From Chlorobiota bacterium (GTDB lineage: Bacteria > Bacteroidota > Bacteroidia > Bacteroidales > B39-G9), in the NCBI GenBank assembly GCA_030632095.1, contig DAOVJU010000100.1:1-9092 (forward strand): a stretch of DNA of 9,092 bases, given 5' to 3'. The notes beneath the pieces were generated by a model. The model was not told the DNA's origin. It saw only the letters and a list, made by a program, of their open reading frames with translations, and did no database searches. Numbering within the stretch: position 1 is the stretch's first letter; every line of letters begins with the position of its first letter. Both the position numbers and the translations under genes were made by a program. This document shows positions 1-6,745 of this stretch, in pieces.

Positions 1-63
1 AAAAGTTATAAAGTGGGCTAAATATTATGTAAGCGTTCGCAGGGCGCTGAAATTGAAAATTAG

Positions 64-81
64 TCCCGAAAGTTTTCGGGA
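64..81. repeat. Short perfect hairpin in the leader
   Basis: TCCCGAAA at 64-71 is the exact reverse complement of TTTCGGGA at 74-81. This gives an 8-bp stem with a 2-base gap, or more realistically 7 bp with a 4-base loop. No T-run follows on either strand, so it is not a convincing intrinsic terminator. It may mark the 3' region of a gene that ends just left of the window, for example the frame that stops with TAA at 19-21, but that gene cannot be identified. Confidence 0.5.
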
Positions 82-82
82 T

Positions 83-128
83 GAAATTTGGAAGATAGTT
101 CTGTATATACAGTCGAATTTCAAATTTC
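83..128. promoter_or_regulatory. Nested palindrome, possible operator
   Basis: CTGTATATACAG at 101-112 is a perfect 12-bp palindrome. GAAATTTG at 83-90 and CAAATTTC at 121-128 form an outer inverted repeat almost concentric with it. The structure lies 107 bp or more upstream of the TTG start at 235. It could bind a dimeric regulator or fold in RNA, but no regulator is identifiable and the sequence is AT-rich, so chance is a real alternative. The rest of 1-234 shows no supported gene. Confidence 0.25.
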
Positions 129-234
129 TAATTGTGAAAGGTTGCAATAATTCAATGAAATAGTTGAAATCTTAAATGAATAGTTAATAATCTCTCTGTT
201 TAATCGTTATTTTTAGGTCTCAATATTATTTAAT

Positions 235-3200
235 TTGAAGAAGTTATTCATATTCATATTAATTACATTACTTACAGTAGAGTTAAATTCGCAGCAACTG
301 TCAAATATTCGTAATCGCGTTGTTCCCGGCTTTCAGGATACAGTATGTCTTGATACATTAAGTATTATTCCCGGATCGTTGTACATTAAAAATAAAAGCC
401 ATGAAATTCTTTCGGATAGTTTATATATAATTGATTTTCAAAAATCTTACATTATTCTATCAAAACGTTTAAGCGAATCTGTTGATACAATTTATATAAA
501 CTACAGGGTTTTCCCAATTAGCTTTTCAAAAGAATATTATCATAAAGATACAAGTATAATAAAGCTTCATTCAACACAAAACCTTAGTGATCTGTTTTAT
601 AAACCCGAAAAGTCTGATAATATTTATTGGAGTGATGGGTTAAACAAAAGCGGTAGCATTTCACGTGGAATAAGTTTTGGCAATCAACAGGATGCTGTTT
701 TAAACTCCAACCTGAACCTGCAGCTTTCAGGAAAGTTAAATAATGAGCTCAATATTTCTGCAGCCATTTCTGATGCTAATATTCCAATTCAACCGGATGG
801 GAGTTCACAACAAATACAGGAATTTGATAAGGTTTTCATAAAATTATATAATGAAAAAACCAGTTTAATAGCAGGAGATTTCGAAATAACCAGCCCAACA
901 GGTTATTTTCTTAAATTGAATAAAAAAGCTAAGGGAGCTATTTACAGAACTAAGTTTGATTCAAAATCTGCTAAATATGGTTTCAAAACATCAATAAGCG
1001 GCGCTCTTTCAAAAGGAAAATATTGCAGAAAAAGCATTGATATACGCGAAGGCAACCAGGGCCCTTATAAAATACAAGGTTGTGAAAATGAGTCTTATAT
1101 AATAATACTTTCGGGTTCGGAAAAAATCTATATTGACGGGAAACTTTTAACCCGGGGACAGGAAAACGATTACGTGATAAATTACAATACTGCCGAAGTT
1201 ACTTTTACCCCAAACCAGCCCATAACAAAGGATAAGCGTGTAATTATTGAGTTTGAATACTCTGAGCAGAATTATACCAGGTTCATAATCTTTAACAGTA
1301 ATGAAATTTACAATGAAAAAAACCGGTTTTACATAAATCTCTTTAATGAACAGGACAGTAAAAACCAAACACTGAATATTGATTTAAATGATGATCAGAA
1401 ATTATTGTTAAGCAAAACAGGAGATGATTTAGACAATGCATTTTATCCAAACATTTATAAGGATTCCATTTATAATGAAAGTTATATATACTATCAGCTT
1501 AAAGATACAACAGTTAATTATGAAAGTGGCGATTCTGTTTATTTTGACAGTGTTTATGAATATTCAACAAATCCTGATTTAGCATTTTACAGACTTGGAT
1601 TTACGTTTGTAGGGGAGAATAATGGAAATTATATTCCAACTGCAACTAACATAAACGGAAGAATATATGAATGGATTGCACCGGATAAAAACGGATTGAA
1701 AAATGGTTCTCATGAGCCAGTGATATTATTAATTGCACCAAATAAGAAACAAGTATTATCAATTGGAGGAGAATCACAATTCGGGCAATTTACTACAAAT
1801 TATGAACTGGCAATTTCAAATTCAGATCTTAATACATTTTCAAGTATCGATAGTGATGATAATTTGGGCTACGCACTGAAAATTGATGTATTAAAAAAGG
1901 CAGAACAAGCTCAAAACTCAAAACTTGCCATTGGAGTTCATTATGAATATACCGACAAAAACTTTAATCCCGTTGAACGGTTCCGAAACCCTGAGTTCGA
2001 AAGAGACTGGAATATCTCTGGCAATAACTCGCACAATCAACAACTGGCTTCGTTGTCCGCCGATTATCATTTCAAAAATTTGTTAAGAACAAATTATAGT
2101 ATAAGCATGGTAAATAAGCAAAATAATTACAATGCGTATAGAAATACTTTCAATATTGATTTTAGTAAATCGAAAAATAGAATTATCTACAACGCAAGTT
2201 TCTTAAATACGACAACCGGTATAAATAAAACAAAATTTTTCAGGCATAAAGCTGAAGTCTCAAAAGAAATAAAAATGTTTAAAGTTGGAGTAAAAAACGT
2301 AATAGAAAATAATATTTGGAATGATAAACAAACAGATAGTTTACAAATAAACAGTTTCGCATTTAATCAATGGGAATTTTATGTAATGAATCCGGATTCG
2401 CTGAAATCAAACTATTATATCAGTTATAAAACGAGGCAGGATCTTTTACCTTTATTAATGCAGAATGAATTAATAAAAGCAAATAAGGGGGAAGATTTAA
2501 ATTTTGGGTTTGAAATACTTAAAAACCCGAAAAAAACCTTAAAAACATCAGTTACTTATCGTAAACTGTCTATCCAGGATACATCAGTTTCTAATGAAAA
2601 AACAGATAATACATTGTTAGGGCGCGTAGAAAGTAATTTAAGGTTTTTAAACAATTCTATTCATTCTTCAACCTTTTATGAAATCGGGACAGGGCTGGAA
2701 TCAGTTAAAGAATACTCATTTGTTGAAGTTGAAAGAGGATTGGGAATATATATATGGAACGATTATAATCAGAATAATATTCAGGAAATTGAGGAATTCG
2801 AGATAGCTTCTTATAAAGATACTGCAAATTATCTGCGGGTACTGTTACCTGGTAATTATGTTAAGGTTTATACAACAAATTTTAGCCAGGTTTTTAATAT
2901 ACGGCCAGGGAAAACATGGTATAAACAAACCGGGATAAAAAAATTCCTGTCAAGGTTTTCCGACCAGTTTGCGTACCGTGTTAACAGTAAGACTAAATCA
3001 GAAGAAGTTTTAAAAAATATAAACCCGGTTAAAATTAATAATACCGATGAACAATTAGTAAGCCTGGGGTACTCACTTAAAAATACAATTTCCTTTAACC
3101 GGGCAAGTTCAGTTTTTGGTCTGGATTATATGGTTCATAAAAATGCCCGAAAGGATCTATTATTAACAGGTTATAACTTGCAGGAAAACTTAATAAATAC

Positions 3201-3702
3201 CATTCGGATAAGATGGAATTTAAACAGAAAAATAAGCATTACCGAAAATGTAGAATTGAATAACAAGCAATATGAATCTGAAGCATATGCTACTAAAAAC
3301 TACAATTTGAACGGACTGAAAAATGAATTCGGTGTAAGTTATCAACCAACATTGAACCTGAGAATTTCATCTACTTATAAGTATTCGGAAAAAGATAACA
3401 CAGGAATTGAGAAATCAACTGAAAATAACCTGGGAGCCGAAATAAAATATAATCTCAAAACAAAAGGAAATTTGAATTTTCAGTTTAATTACCTGAATTT
3501 AAGTTTTAACGGAGAAACAAATTCACCACTGGCTTATGAGATGCTGGAAGGTTTTCTTCCCGGGAATAATTTAACCTGGACATTGCAATATCAACAACAA
3601 CTGGCTAATTCATTGCAGCTTAATCTGTTATATAATGGAAGAAAACTTGAGGATAACGAAGCACTGCATTCGGGCGGTGTTCAGTTGAGAGCATTTTTTT
3701 AA
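235..3702 (+). CDS. Large exported outer-membrane beta-barrel-like protein, function unknown
   Basis: Residues 1-19 form a signal peptide: Lys-Lys, a hydrophobic core, and probable cleavage near LNS-QQ. The mature protein is rich in alternating polar/hydrophobic strands and Asn/Tyr, and ends in Phe-Phe (QLRAFF), like a C-terminal barrel-insertion signal. Recognisable segments include GSISRGISFGNQQDAVLNSN (140-159), IPIQPDGSSQQIQEFDKVFI (183-202) and GSEKIYIDGKLLTRG (294-308) followed by DYVINYNTAEVTF (312-324). From memory, these recur in very large Bacteroidota cell-surface proteins loosely like SprA, but this protein is about half the length of SprA and is not claimed as an orthologue. Residues 843-856 (DYNQNNIQEIEEFE) resemble a degenerate EF-hand-type loop. 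The start is TTG: an in-frame TAG lies at 214-216, no ATG fits, and TTG begins directly before the signal peptide. No Shine-Dalgarno site is visible, which is normal for the phylum. The gene converges with the 230-residue gene across the inserted element. Function and substrate are unknown. Confidence 0.85.
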   Translation: MKKLFIFILITLLTVELNSQQLSNIRNRVVPGFQDTVCLDTLSIIPGSLYIKNKSHEILSDSLYIIDFQKSYIILSKRLSESVDTIYINYRVFPISFSKEYYHKDTSIIKLHSTQNLSDLFYKPEKSDNIYWSDGLNKSGSISRGISFGNQQDAVLNSNLNLQLSGKLNNELNISAAISDANIPIQPDGSSQQIQEFDKVFIKLYNEKTSLIAGDFEITSPTGYFLKLNKKAKGAIYRTKFDSKSAKYGFKTSISGALSKGKYCRKSIDIREGNQGPYKIQGCENESYIIILSGSEKIYIDGKLLTRGQENDYVINYNTAEVTFTPNQPITKDKRVIIEFEYSEQNYTRFIIFNSNEIYNEKNRFYINLFNEQDSKNQTLNIDLNDDQKLLLSKTGDDLDNAFYPNIYKDSIYNESYIYYQLKDTTVNYESGDSVYFDSVYEYSTNPDLAFYRLGFTFVGENNGNYIPTATNINGRIYEWIAPDKNGLKNGSHEPVILLIAPNKKQVLSIGGESQFGQFTTNYELAISNSDLNTFSSIDSDDNLGYALKIDVLKKAEQAQNSKLAIGVHYEYTDKNFNPVERFRNPEFERDWNISGNNSHNQQLASLSADYHFKNLLRTNYSISMVNKQNNYNAYRNTFNIDFSKSKNRIIYNASFLNTTTGINKTKFFRHKAEVSKEIKMFKVGVKNVIENNIWNDKQTDSLQINSFAFNQWEFYVMNPDSLKSNYYISYKTRQDLLPLLMQNELIKANKGEDLNFGFEILKNPKKTLKTSVTYRKLSIQDTSVSNEKTDNTLLGRVESNLRFLNNSIHSSTFYEIGTGLESVKEYSFVEVERGLGIYIWNDYNQNNIQEIEEFEIASYKDTANYLRVLLPGNYVKVYTTNFSQVFNIRPGKTWYKQTGIKKFLSRFSDQFAYRVNSKTKSEEVLKNINPVKINNTDEQLVSLGYSLKNTISFNRASSVFGLDYMVHKNARKDLLLTGYNLQENLINTIRIRWNLNRKISITENVELNNKQYESEAYATKNYNLNGLKNEFGVSYQPTLNLRISSTYKYSEKDNTGIEKSTENNLGAEIKYNLKTKGNLNFQFNYLNLSFNGETNSPLAYEMLEGFLPGNNLTWTLQYQQQLANSLQLNLLYNGRKLEDNEALHSGGVQLRAFF

Positions 3703-3710
3703 TATTTAAC

Positions 3711-3715
3711 TATTA
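3711..3715. repeat. Left copy of TATTA target-site duplication
   Basis: TATTA directly precedes the left terminal inverted repeat and is repeated exactly at 3978-3982, directly after the right one. A 5-bp direct repeat at both ends is the usual trace of transposase-mediated insertion. The call depends on placing the ends at ACC/GGT. Placing them one base further out gives a 3-bp ATT repeat instead. Confidence 0.7.
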
Positions 3716-3737
3716 ACCTGAGTTCGATATAAAATTA
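3716..3737 (+). repeat. Left terminal inverted repeat (22 bp)
   Basis: Reads ACCTGAGTTCGATATAAAAT followed by TA, and matches the reverse complement of 3956-3977 at every base. The pairing can be extended by two bases into the flank (24 bp, from 3714). Those extra bases are better explained as part of the TATTA duplication. Confidence 0.85.
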
Positions 3738-3746
3738 AATTTACAG

Positions 3747-3844
3747 AAACCAAAGAGAGGGTGGGATTTTGAGAATAAAACTTGAAAGAATAACGAGTTA
3801 TTTTAAAACATTTTATTCTAAGAAGGTTGCTCTCTATTTGGTTT
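3747..3844. repeat. Internal hairpin A of the element
   Basis: AAACCAAA (3747-3754) pairs with TTTGGTTT (3837-3844), and GAGAG (3755-3759) pairs with CTCTC (3830-3834) across a 2-base bulge. Deeper, AGAATAAAA (3772-3780) pairs with TTTTATTCT (3811-3819). At the centre AATAA (3789-3793) pairs with TTATT (3798-3802) around CGAG. The result is a nested, interrupted stem of about 98 nt that could form in RNA from either strand or as a DNA cruciform. Confidence 0.6.
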
Positions 3845-3855
3845 CCCTTTGGGCA

Positions 3856-3945
3856 TTTCGAGGTTTTCCATATGCTTCCCCATATTTTCTTGAATTAACC
3901 CGTTAGTTCTGCAAAAATCTGTGTTGCCTCTGAAAAACCTCGAAA
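3856..3945. repeat. Internal hairpin B of the element
   Basis: TTTCGAGGTTTT (3856-3867) is a perfect 12-bp inverted repeat of AAAACCTCGAAA (3934-3945), enclosing a 66-base arm. Within the arm ATATG (3870-3874) can pair with CATAT (3881-3885). With hairpin A it covers most of the element's interior, so the interior looks structural and not coding. Confidence 0.6.
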
Positions 3946-3955
3946 ATCTGTATAA

Positions 3956-3977
3956 TAATTTTATATCGAACTCAGGT
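3956..3977 (-). repeat. Right terminal inverted repeat (22 bp)
   Basis: This is the exact reverse complement of the left repeat. Read on the minus strand it carries codons 226-230 of the 230-residue gene (N-L-S-S-I; the first base of the AAC codon is the last base of the flanking TATTA copy) and then the TAA stop at 3961-3963. The host gene's reading frame therefore ends inside the mobile element. Confidence 0.85.
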
Positions 3978-4653
3978 TATTAAGTGTGAAATAAAATTCA
4001 AATAACTTTATAAGATCATTTTCATTTTTGAATTTAAGCTTATTTTCCTTAATATACTTTTCAACCAATTCCTTTTTGTCTGACATTAATTGCAAAACTT
4101 CATTTTTTTTGAGTTTATATTTAATAGCCGGGTCATTAGCAATTTTTATATAATATGATTTGTTAATACAATATTTATCATTTGTTCCAGGTGCAATTCC
4201 ATCTCCTTTTTTACCTTCAACATATACACATTTATACCGCTTTAATAGCTTAATTTCATTACTCTCAGATAGAACCTCAAAAAAAGTCTGTTTATTTATA
4301 TTATCATATTTAGAATAAATAAAATTAGATGTTCCAATTGTAAATTTTTCTATATCCTCCTTGTTTGGAATATAATAAACAACATCCTCCTTTAAGAATA
4401 ACAGCCTTTCTAAATTGACATCATATTTAAAAGATTCTACTTTGAATTCATCTCCATTTAAAAACTTCACAGTCCCTTTTTTCCAGTCTTCATTAAAATA
4501 AGGATTGCCATCTATTTGCTTGTCCGCTGGCTTGCTTTCCATTTGAACAAGAGATCCTTGAAAAGCGTCAACTAAATCTATAACTTGTTGTGAAAAAACA
4601 TTTGAAAACAAGTTCAATAATAATATAAATAGCGCTATTCCAATTATTTTCAT
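3961..4653 (-). CDS. Secreted protein of unknown function, 3' end rewritten by the insertion
   Basis: A 230-residue protein with a clear signal peptide (residues 1-21, MKIIG, a Leu/Ile/Phe core, then NVFS-QQ), so it is exported to the periplasm or beyond. I recognise the general look of small Bacteroidota exported proteins with a region like GTVKFLNGDEFKVESFKYD (60-78) followed by strands through about 108, but can assign no function. Two cysteines (142 and 162) flank a Gly-rich turn (GKKGDGIAPG, 147-156) and could form a disulfide. The C-terminal third (LKKNEVLQLMSDKKELVEKYIKENK, split here as 181-200 and 201-205) is charged and probably helical. Residues 226-230 (NLSSI) and the stop are encoded by the inserted element's right end; the native end would be Asn-Ser-stop at 226 residues. 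The ATG at 4651-4653 directly precedes the signal peptide. It lies 139 bp downstream of the antiporter gene on the same strand, with two hairpins between, so separate transcription is plausible. Confidence 0.8.
   Translation of the reverse strand: MKIIGIALFILLLNLFSNVFSQQVIDLVDAFQGSLVQMESKPADKQIDGNPYFNEDWKKGTVKFLNGDEFKVESFKYDVNLERLLFLKEDVVYYIPNKEDIEKFTIGTSNFIYSKYDNINKQTFFEVLSESNEIKLLKRYKCVYVEGKKGDGIAPGTNDKYCINKSYYIKIANDPAIKYKLKKNEVLQLMSDKKELVEKYIKENKLKFKNENDLIKLFEFYFTLNNLSSI
3978..3982. repeat. Right copy of TATTA target-site duplication
   Basis: TATTA directly follows the right terminal repeat and matches 3711-3715. The copy lies within the coding region of the 230-residue gene: it covers the Asn-225 codon and one base of each neighbouring codon. 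This allows the uninterrupted gene end to be reconstructed. Confidence 0.7.
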
Positions 4654-4712
4654 TTCTCGCTTTTATTTTTAATTTGTCCGTTTTTCAATAACAATTGTGT
4701 TTTTTTCATGCC

Positions 4713-4736
4713 CTTGTTGGTGTTTTCACCAACAAG
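4713..4736. repeat. Perfect hairpin 1 of a tandem pair
   Basis: CTTGTTGGTG (4713-4722), loop TTTT, CACCAACAAG (4727-4736): a perfect 10-bp stem. It shares the core TTGTTGG with the second hairpin 17 bp away. In the direction of the minus-strand genes it is followed by an A-rich stretch, not a T-run, so it does not fit a standard intrinsic terminator. Confidence 0.7.
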
Positions 4737-4753
4737 TAGATTTTGGAGAACAA

Positions 4754-4777
4754 GTTGTTGGAGATAACTCCAACAAC
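4754..4777. repeat. Perfect hairpin 2 of a tandem pair
   Basis: GTTGTTGGAG (4754-4763), loop ATAA, CTCCAACAAC (4768-4777): again a 10-bp stem with a 4-base loop. It starts 15 bases past the antiporter stop in that gene's direction. The arms can also pair with those of hairpin 1 through TTGTTGG/CCAACAA, so alternative folds are possible. It may be a REP-like interspersed palindrome, an RNA 3'-end stabiliser, or part of an attenuator ahead of the 230-residue gene. Confidence 0.7.
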
Positions 4778-4792
4778 GGCGAAAGACTAGAT

Positions 4793-6739
4793 TCAGTTTA
4801 TCTCAAAGCGCAAATGCACTTTTTCAAGGCTTTCAGGCGCTCCAAATAATGTTACTATATCACCCTGACGCAAACGAGTATAACCATGTGAAACCAGCGA
4901 TTGTCCTTTCCTGTTAACAGAAAGTATCAATACATCCGAAGGAAGCCTCAGGTCTCTTAAAGATGTTCCATGCAATTTCCTGTCCCGAACTTCAATGTCA
5001 ATAGTATCGTAATTGCTGTCCATTCCGAATAATATTGAAGTTCCTAATGGCGCCCTGACAAAATGATCGATTAAACCCACAACTGCAGTTGTTGGCTCAA
5101 CTATTTTCACACCGAGTTTTCTGAATTTATTTATAAAGGAAGCATCTTGTAACCTGACAATGATTTCCTTAACCCCAACATGTTTATAAATTACCTGGCA
5201 CAGATCATAATTTTCATCATCTGTAAGCATTAAAACTGCTGCATGTGTATTAGTTATTTGAAGCTTCCTTATAGCATCCGATTCAAAATTCTTAACAAAA
5301 AGGATTTCAAAATCTTTGATTGCAAATTCATCAGTATTTAACCAGGAAGTAACAATTTTAACTTTCCAGTTATGTTTTATCAACTCACGCCCTAATGCAA
5401 TTGATTGATAATCTAAGCCAAATATTACTGCAGTGTGAATTTTAGTTGTTGTTTGAATTTTGGCTCTCAAATTACTTTCTCCAACTTTATTTATTGCCCA
5501 TTTAAAAAGTGGTGGCCCTACTAATTGATTCAGCACTATAACTGAAATCATAATGGTGGCAAATTCATTTGCTAAAAAGCTATACTCTTCACTAACAACT
5601 GTTATTAATGCAAGGCTAATTCCGGCCTGTGTTACAAAAGGCATCCATCCAATTTTTTTATATTGTTTTGGATCGCCGGCAAGCGTACTTCCGAATAAAG
5701 CCCCAATTATGAGAGCCATTAAACGGATACCGAATAAGATTAATGCTACAAACCATGACTTAAGTAAAATATCTAATGAGATCATTGCACCGGTTAAGGT
5801 GAAGAAAGCTACATAGATATACGGACCTGTATCCTGCAACATTTTGCGAAATTCAAATCGGTTTTTACAATAATTAATAACATAAAAACTAGCTGTAATG
5901 CATATTAACAATGGTTCAACATGTAAACTATAGCCAAAATAATCATTGCTTAACTTCGAAATAATTCCTGAAAGTAAATATGTGCTATATCCCAGGAAGA
6001 AGACTAAGCTGGTTTTAAGAATATAATTTGCACTTATACTGATAATTTGTTTTATAAGCCAACCTAATAGAAAGCCAATTGAAAATGATAGTATTAGTTC
6101 AAAAATGAGTGTTAATATAAATTTATAATTGAAAGGGATGTCTGAAATTAAATTTCCTGAAATGGATAAGCACAGTGCGAATAAAACAATAACTAAAACG
6201 TCTTTTAGTACAGTAACACCAATGGCCATTTGTGTAAAAGGTCCTTTTGCCCTCATTTCATCTATTATAGCTATTGCTGAAGAGGGTGAACGTGCTACAA
6301 AAATAGTTGCTGTTAATAAAGCAATAGCAATTTTTCCATTTATTGTCAACCCATTCATAAAAGGTATTAAATCAGCCAGAAAATAAACCAGTATTGAACC
6401 CAAAATAAAAGTAACAACAAACTGGCCAAAGGTATTCCAAATAATGCTTTTAAAGATTTTTCTAATTTCTTTTAAATAAAGTTCTGCACCGGCAGCAAAA
6501 GCTATAAAGGCCAGAGATATTTCATTTACAAAATGGAGATTTTCAACTGCGTTATTAGTAATAAGTTTTAATCCGTAAGGCCCAACTAAAATCCCAAAAA
6601 CTAAAAAACCTGTTATTAAAGGTAATTTTAGTTTTAATATAATTTTAGAAATATGGTTACTCGAAACGACAATAATAATAAATGCTAACAAAAATATTGC
6701 TACATCCCAAATACTAACCATATTTATTATGTTAATCAT
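4793..6739 (-). CDS. CPA2-type cation:proton antiporter with C-terminal RCK (TrkA-N/TrkA-C) module
   Basis: A 648-residue inner-membrane protein. Residues about 10-415 form roughly a dozen hydrophobic segments of the Na+/H+ exchanger fold, including LPLITGFLVFGILVGPYGL (39-57), FVARSPSSAIAII (147-159), GVTVLKDVLVIVLFAL (174-189) and TQAGISLALI (370-379). Asp-180 is the likely ion- and proton-binding carboxylate; the residue before it is Lys-179, where other antiporters have Asp, Asn or Gln. Residues about 435-555 form a Rossmann-like RCK_N domain, but the glycine loop reads GLDYQS (441-446) instead of GxGxxG, and no acidic residue ends the second strand (KIVTSW, 461-466), so NAD(H) binding is doubtful. 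Residues about 572-645 match an RCK_C ligand-binding domain (GTSLRDLRLPSDVLILSVNR, 591-610; LRQGDIVTLFG, 623-633). The family exchanges K+ or Na+ for H+ under cytoplasmic gating; the ion here is not determinable. ATG at 6739 gives the longest protein, and ATG at 6721 (MVSIWD) is an equally possible start. Divergent from the sensor gene. Confidence 0.9.
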   Translation of the reverse strand: MINIINMVSIWDVAIFLLAFIIIVVSSNHISKIILKLKLPLITGFLVFGILVGPYGLKLITNNAVENLHFVNEISLAFIAFAAGAELYLKEIRKIFKSIIWNTFGQFVVTFILGSILVYFLADLIPFMNGLTINGKIAIALLTATIFVARSPSSAIAIIDEMRAKGPFTQMAIGVTVLKDVLVIVLFALCLSISGNLISDIPFNYKFILTLIFELILSFSIGFLLGWLIKQIISISANYILKTSLVFFLGYSTYLLSGIISKLSNDYFGYSLHVEPLLICITASFYVINYCKNRFEFRKMLQDTGPYIYVAFFTLTGAMISLDILLKSWFVALILFGIRLMALIIGALFGSTLAGDPKQYKKIGWMPFVTQAGISLALITVVSEEYSFLANEFATIMISVIVLNQLVGPPLFKWAINKVGESNLRAKIQTTTKIHTAVIFGLDYQSIALGRELIKHNWKVKIVTSWLNTDEFAIKDFEILFVKNFESDAIRKLQITNTHAAVLMLTDDENYDLCQVIYKHVGVKEIIVRLQDASFINKFRKLGVKIVEPTTAVVGLIDHFVRAPLGTSILFGMDSNYDTIDIEVRDRKLHGTSLRDLRLPSDVLILSVNRKGQSLVSHGYTRLRQGDIVTLFGAPESLEKVHLRFEIN

Positions 6740-6745
6740 GTAATT

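Larger units (their letters stand above)
3716..3977. mobile_element. MITE-like non-autonomous element, 262 bp
   Basis: The ends are perfect 22-bp inverted repeats starting ACCTGAGTTCGATATAAAAT (3716-3737 and 3956-3977), flanked by 5-bp direct repeats TATTA. There is no transposase gene. The interior is almost filled by two long imperfect hairpins (3747-3844 and 3856-3945). This is the layout of a miniature inverted-repeat transposable element, mobilised in trans by a full-length insertion sequence with matching ends. The parent family cannot be fixed from one copy; 5-bp duplications occur in several insertion-sequence families. The element sits exactly at the junction of two convergent genes, and its right end supplies the stop codon of the 230-residue gene. 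It could also serve as a bidirectional terminator. Alternatives are a decayed internal deletion of a larger insertion sequence, or a chance palindrome, which is unlikely given the direct repeats and the gene reconstruction across the empty site. Confidence 0.8.

Noticed and set aside
101..112. CTGTATATACAG as a LexA/SOS box
   Set aside because: The half-sites CTGT and ACAG are only 4 bases apart, whereas the enterobacterial box needs 8, and no SOS gene follows.
2..160. Frame open for about 52 codons from the left edge to a TAG at 158-160
   Set aside because: It runs through the 64-81 hairpin and the 101-112 palindrome, has no identifiable family feature, and begins outside the window. It is not strong enough to call as the end of a gene.
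1147..1368. 73-codon open frame on the minus strand
   Set aside because: Lies wholly inside the 1155-residue gene on the opposite strand and shows no family motif. It is a by-product of that gene's codons.
3714..3979. Element with 24-bp ends
   Set aside because: The extra two paired bases can be explained by the TATTA duplication. The 22-bp end with a 5-bp duplication gives the longer direct repeat.
4713..4777. Intrinsic terminators for the antiporter gene
   Set aside because: The stems are strong but no T-run follows either of them in the antiporter's direction; the bases beyond hairpin 1 are A-rich on that strand.
5553..6386. Two plus-strand open frames (5553-5816 and 6129-6386)
   Set aside because: Both are antisense to the antiporter's membrane segments, where hydrophobic codons commonly produce open reverse frames. 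Neither has an independent signal.
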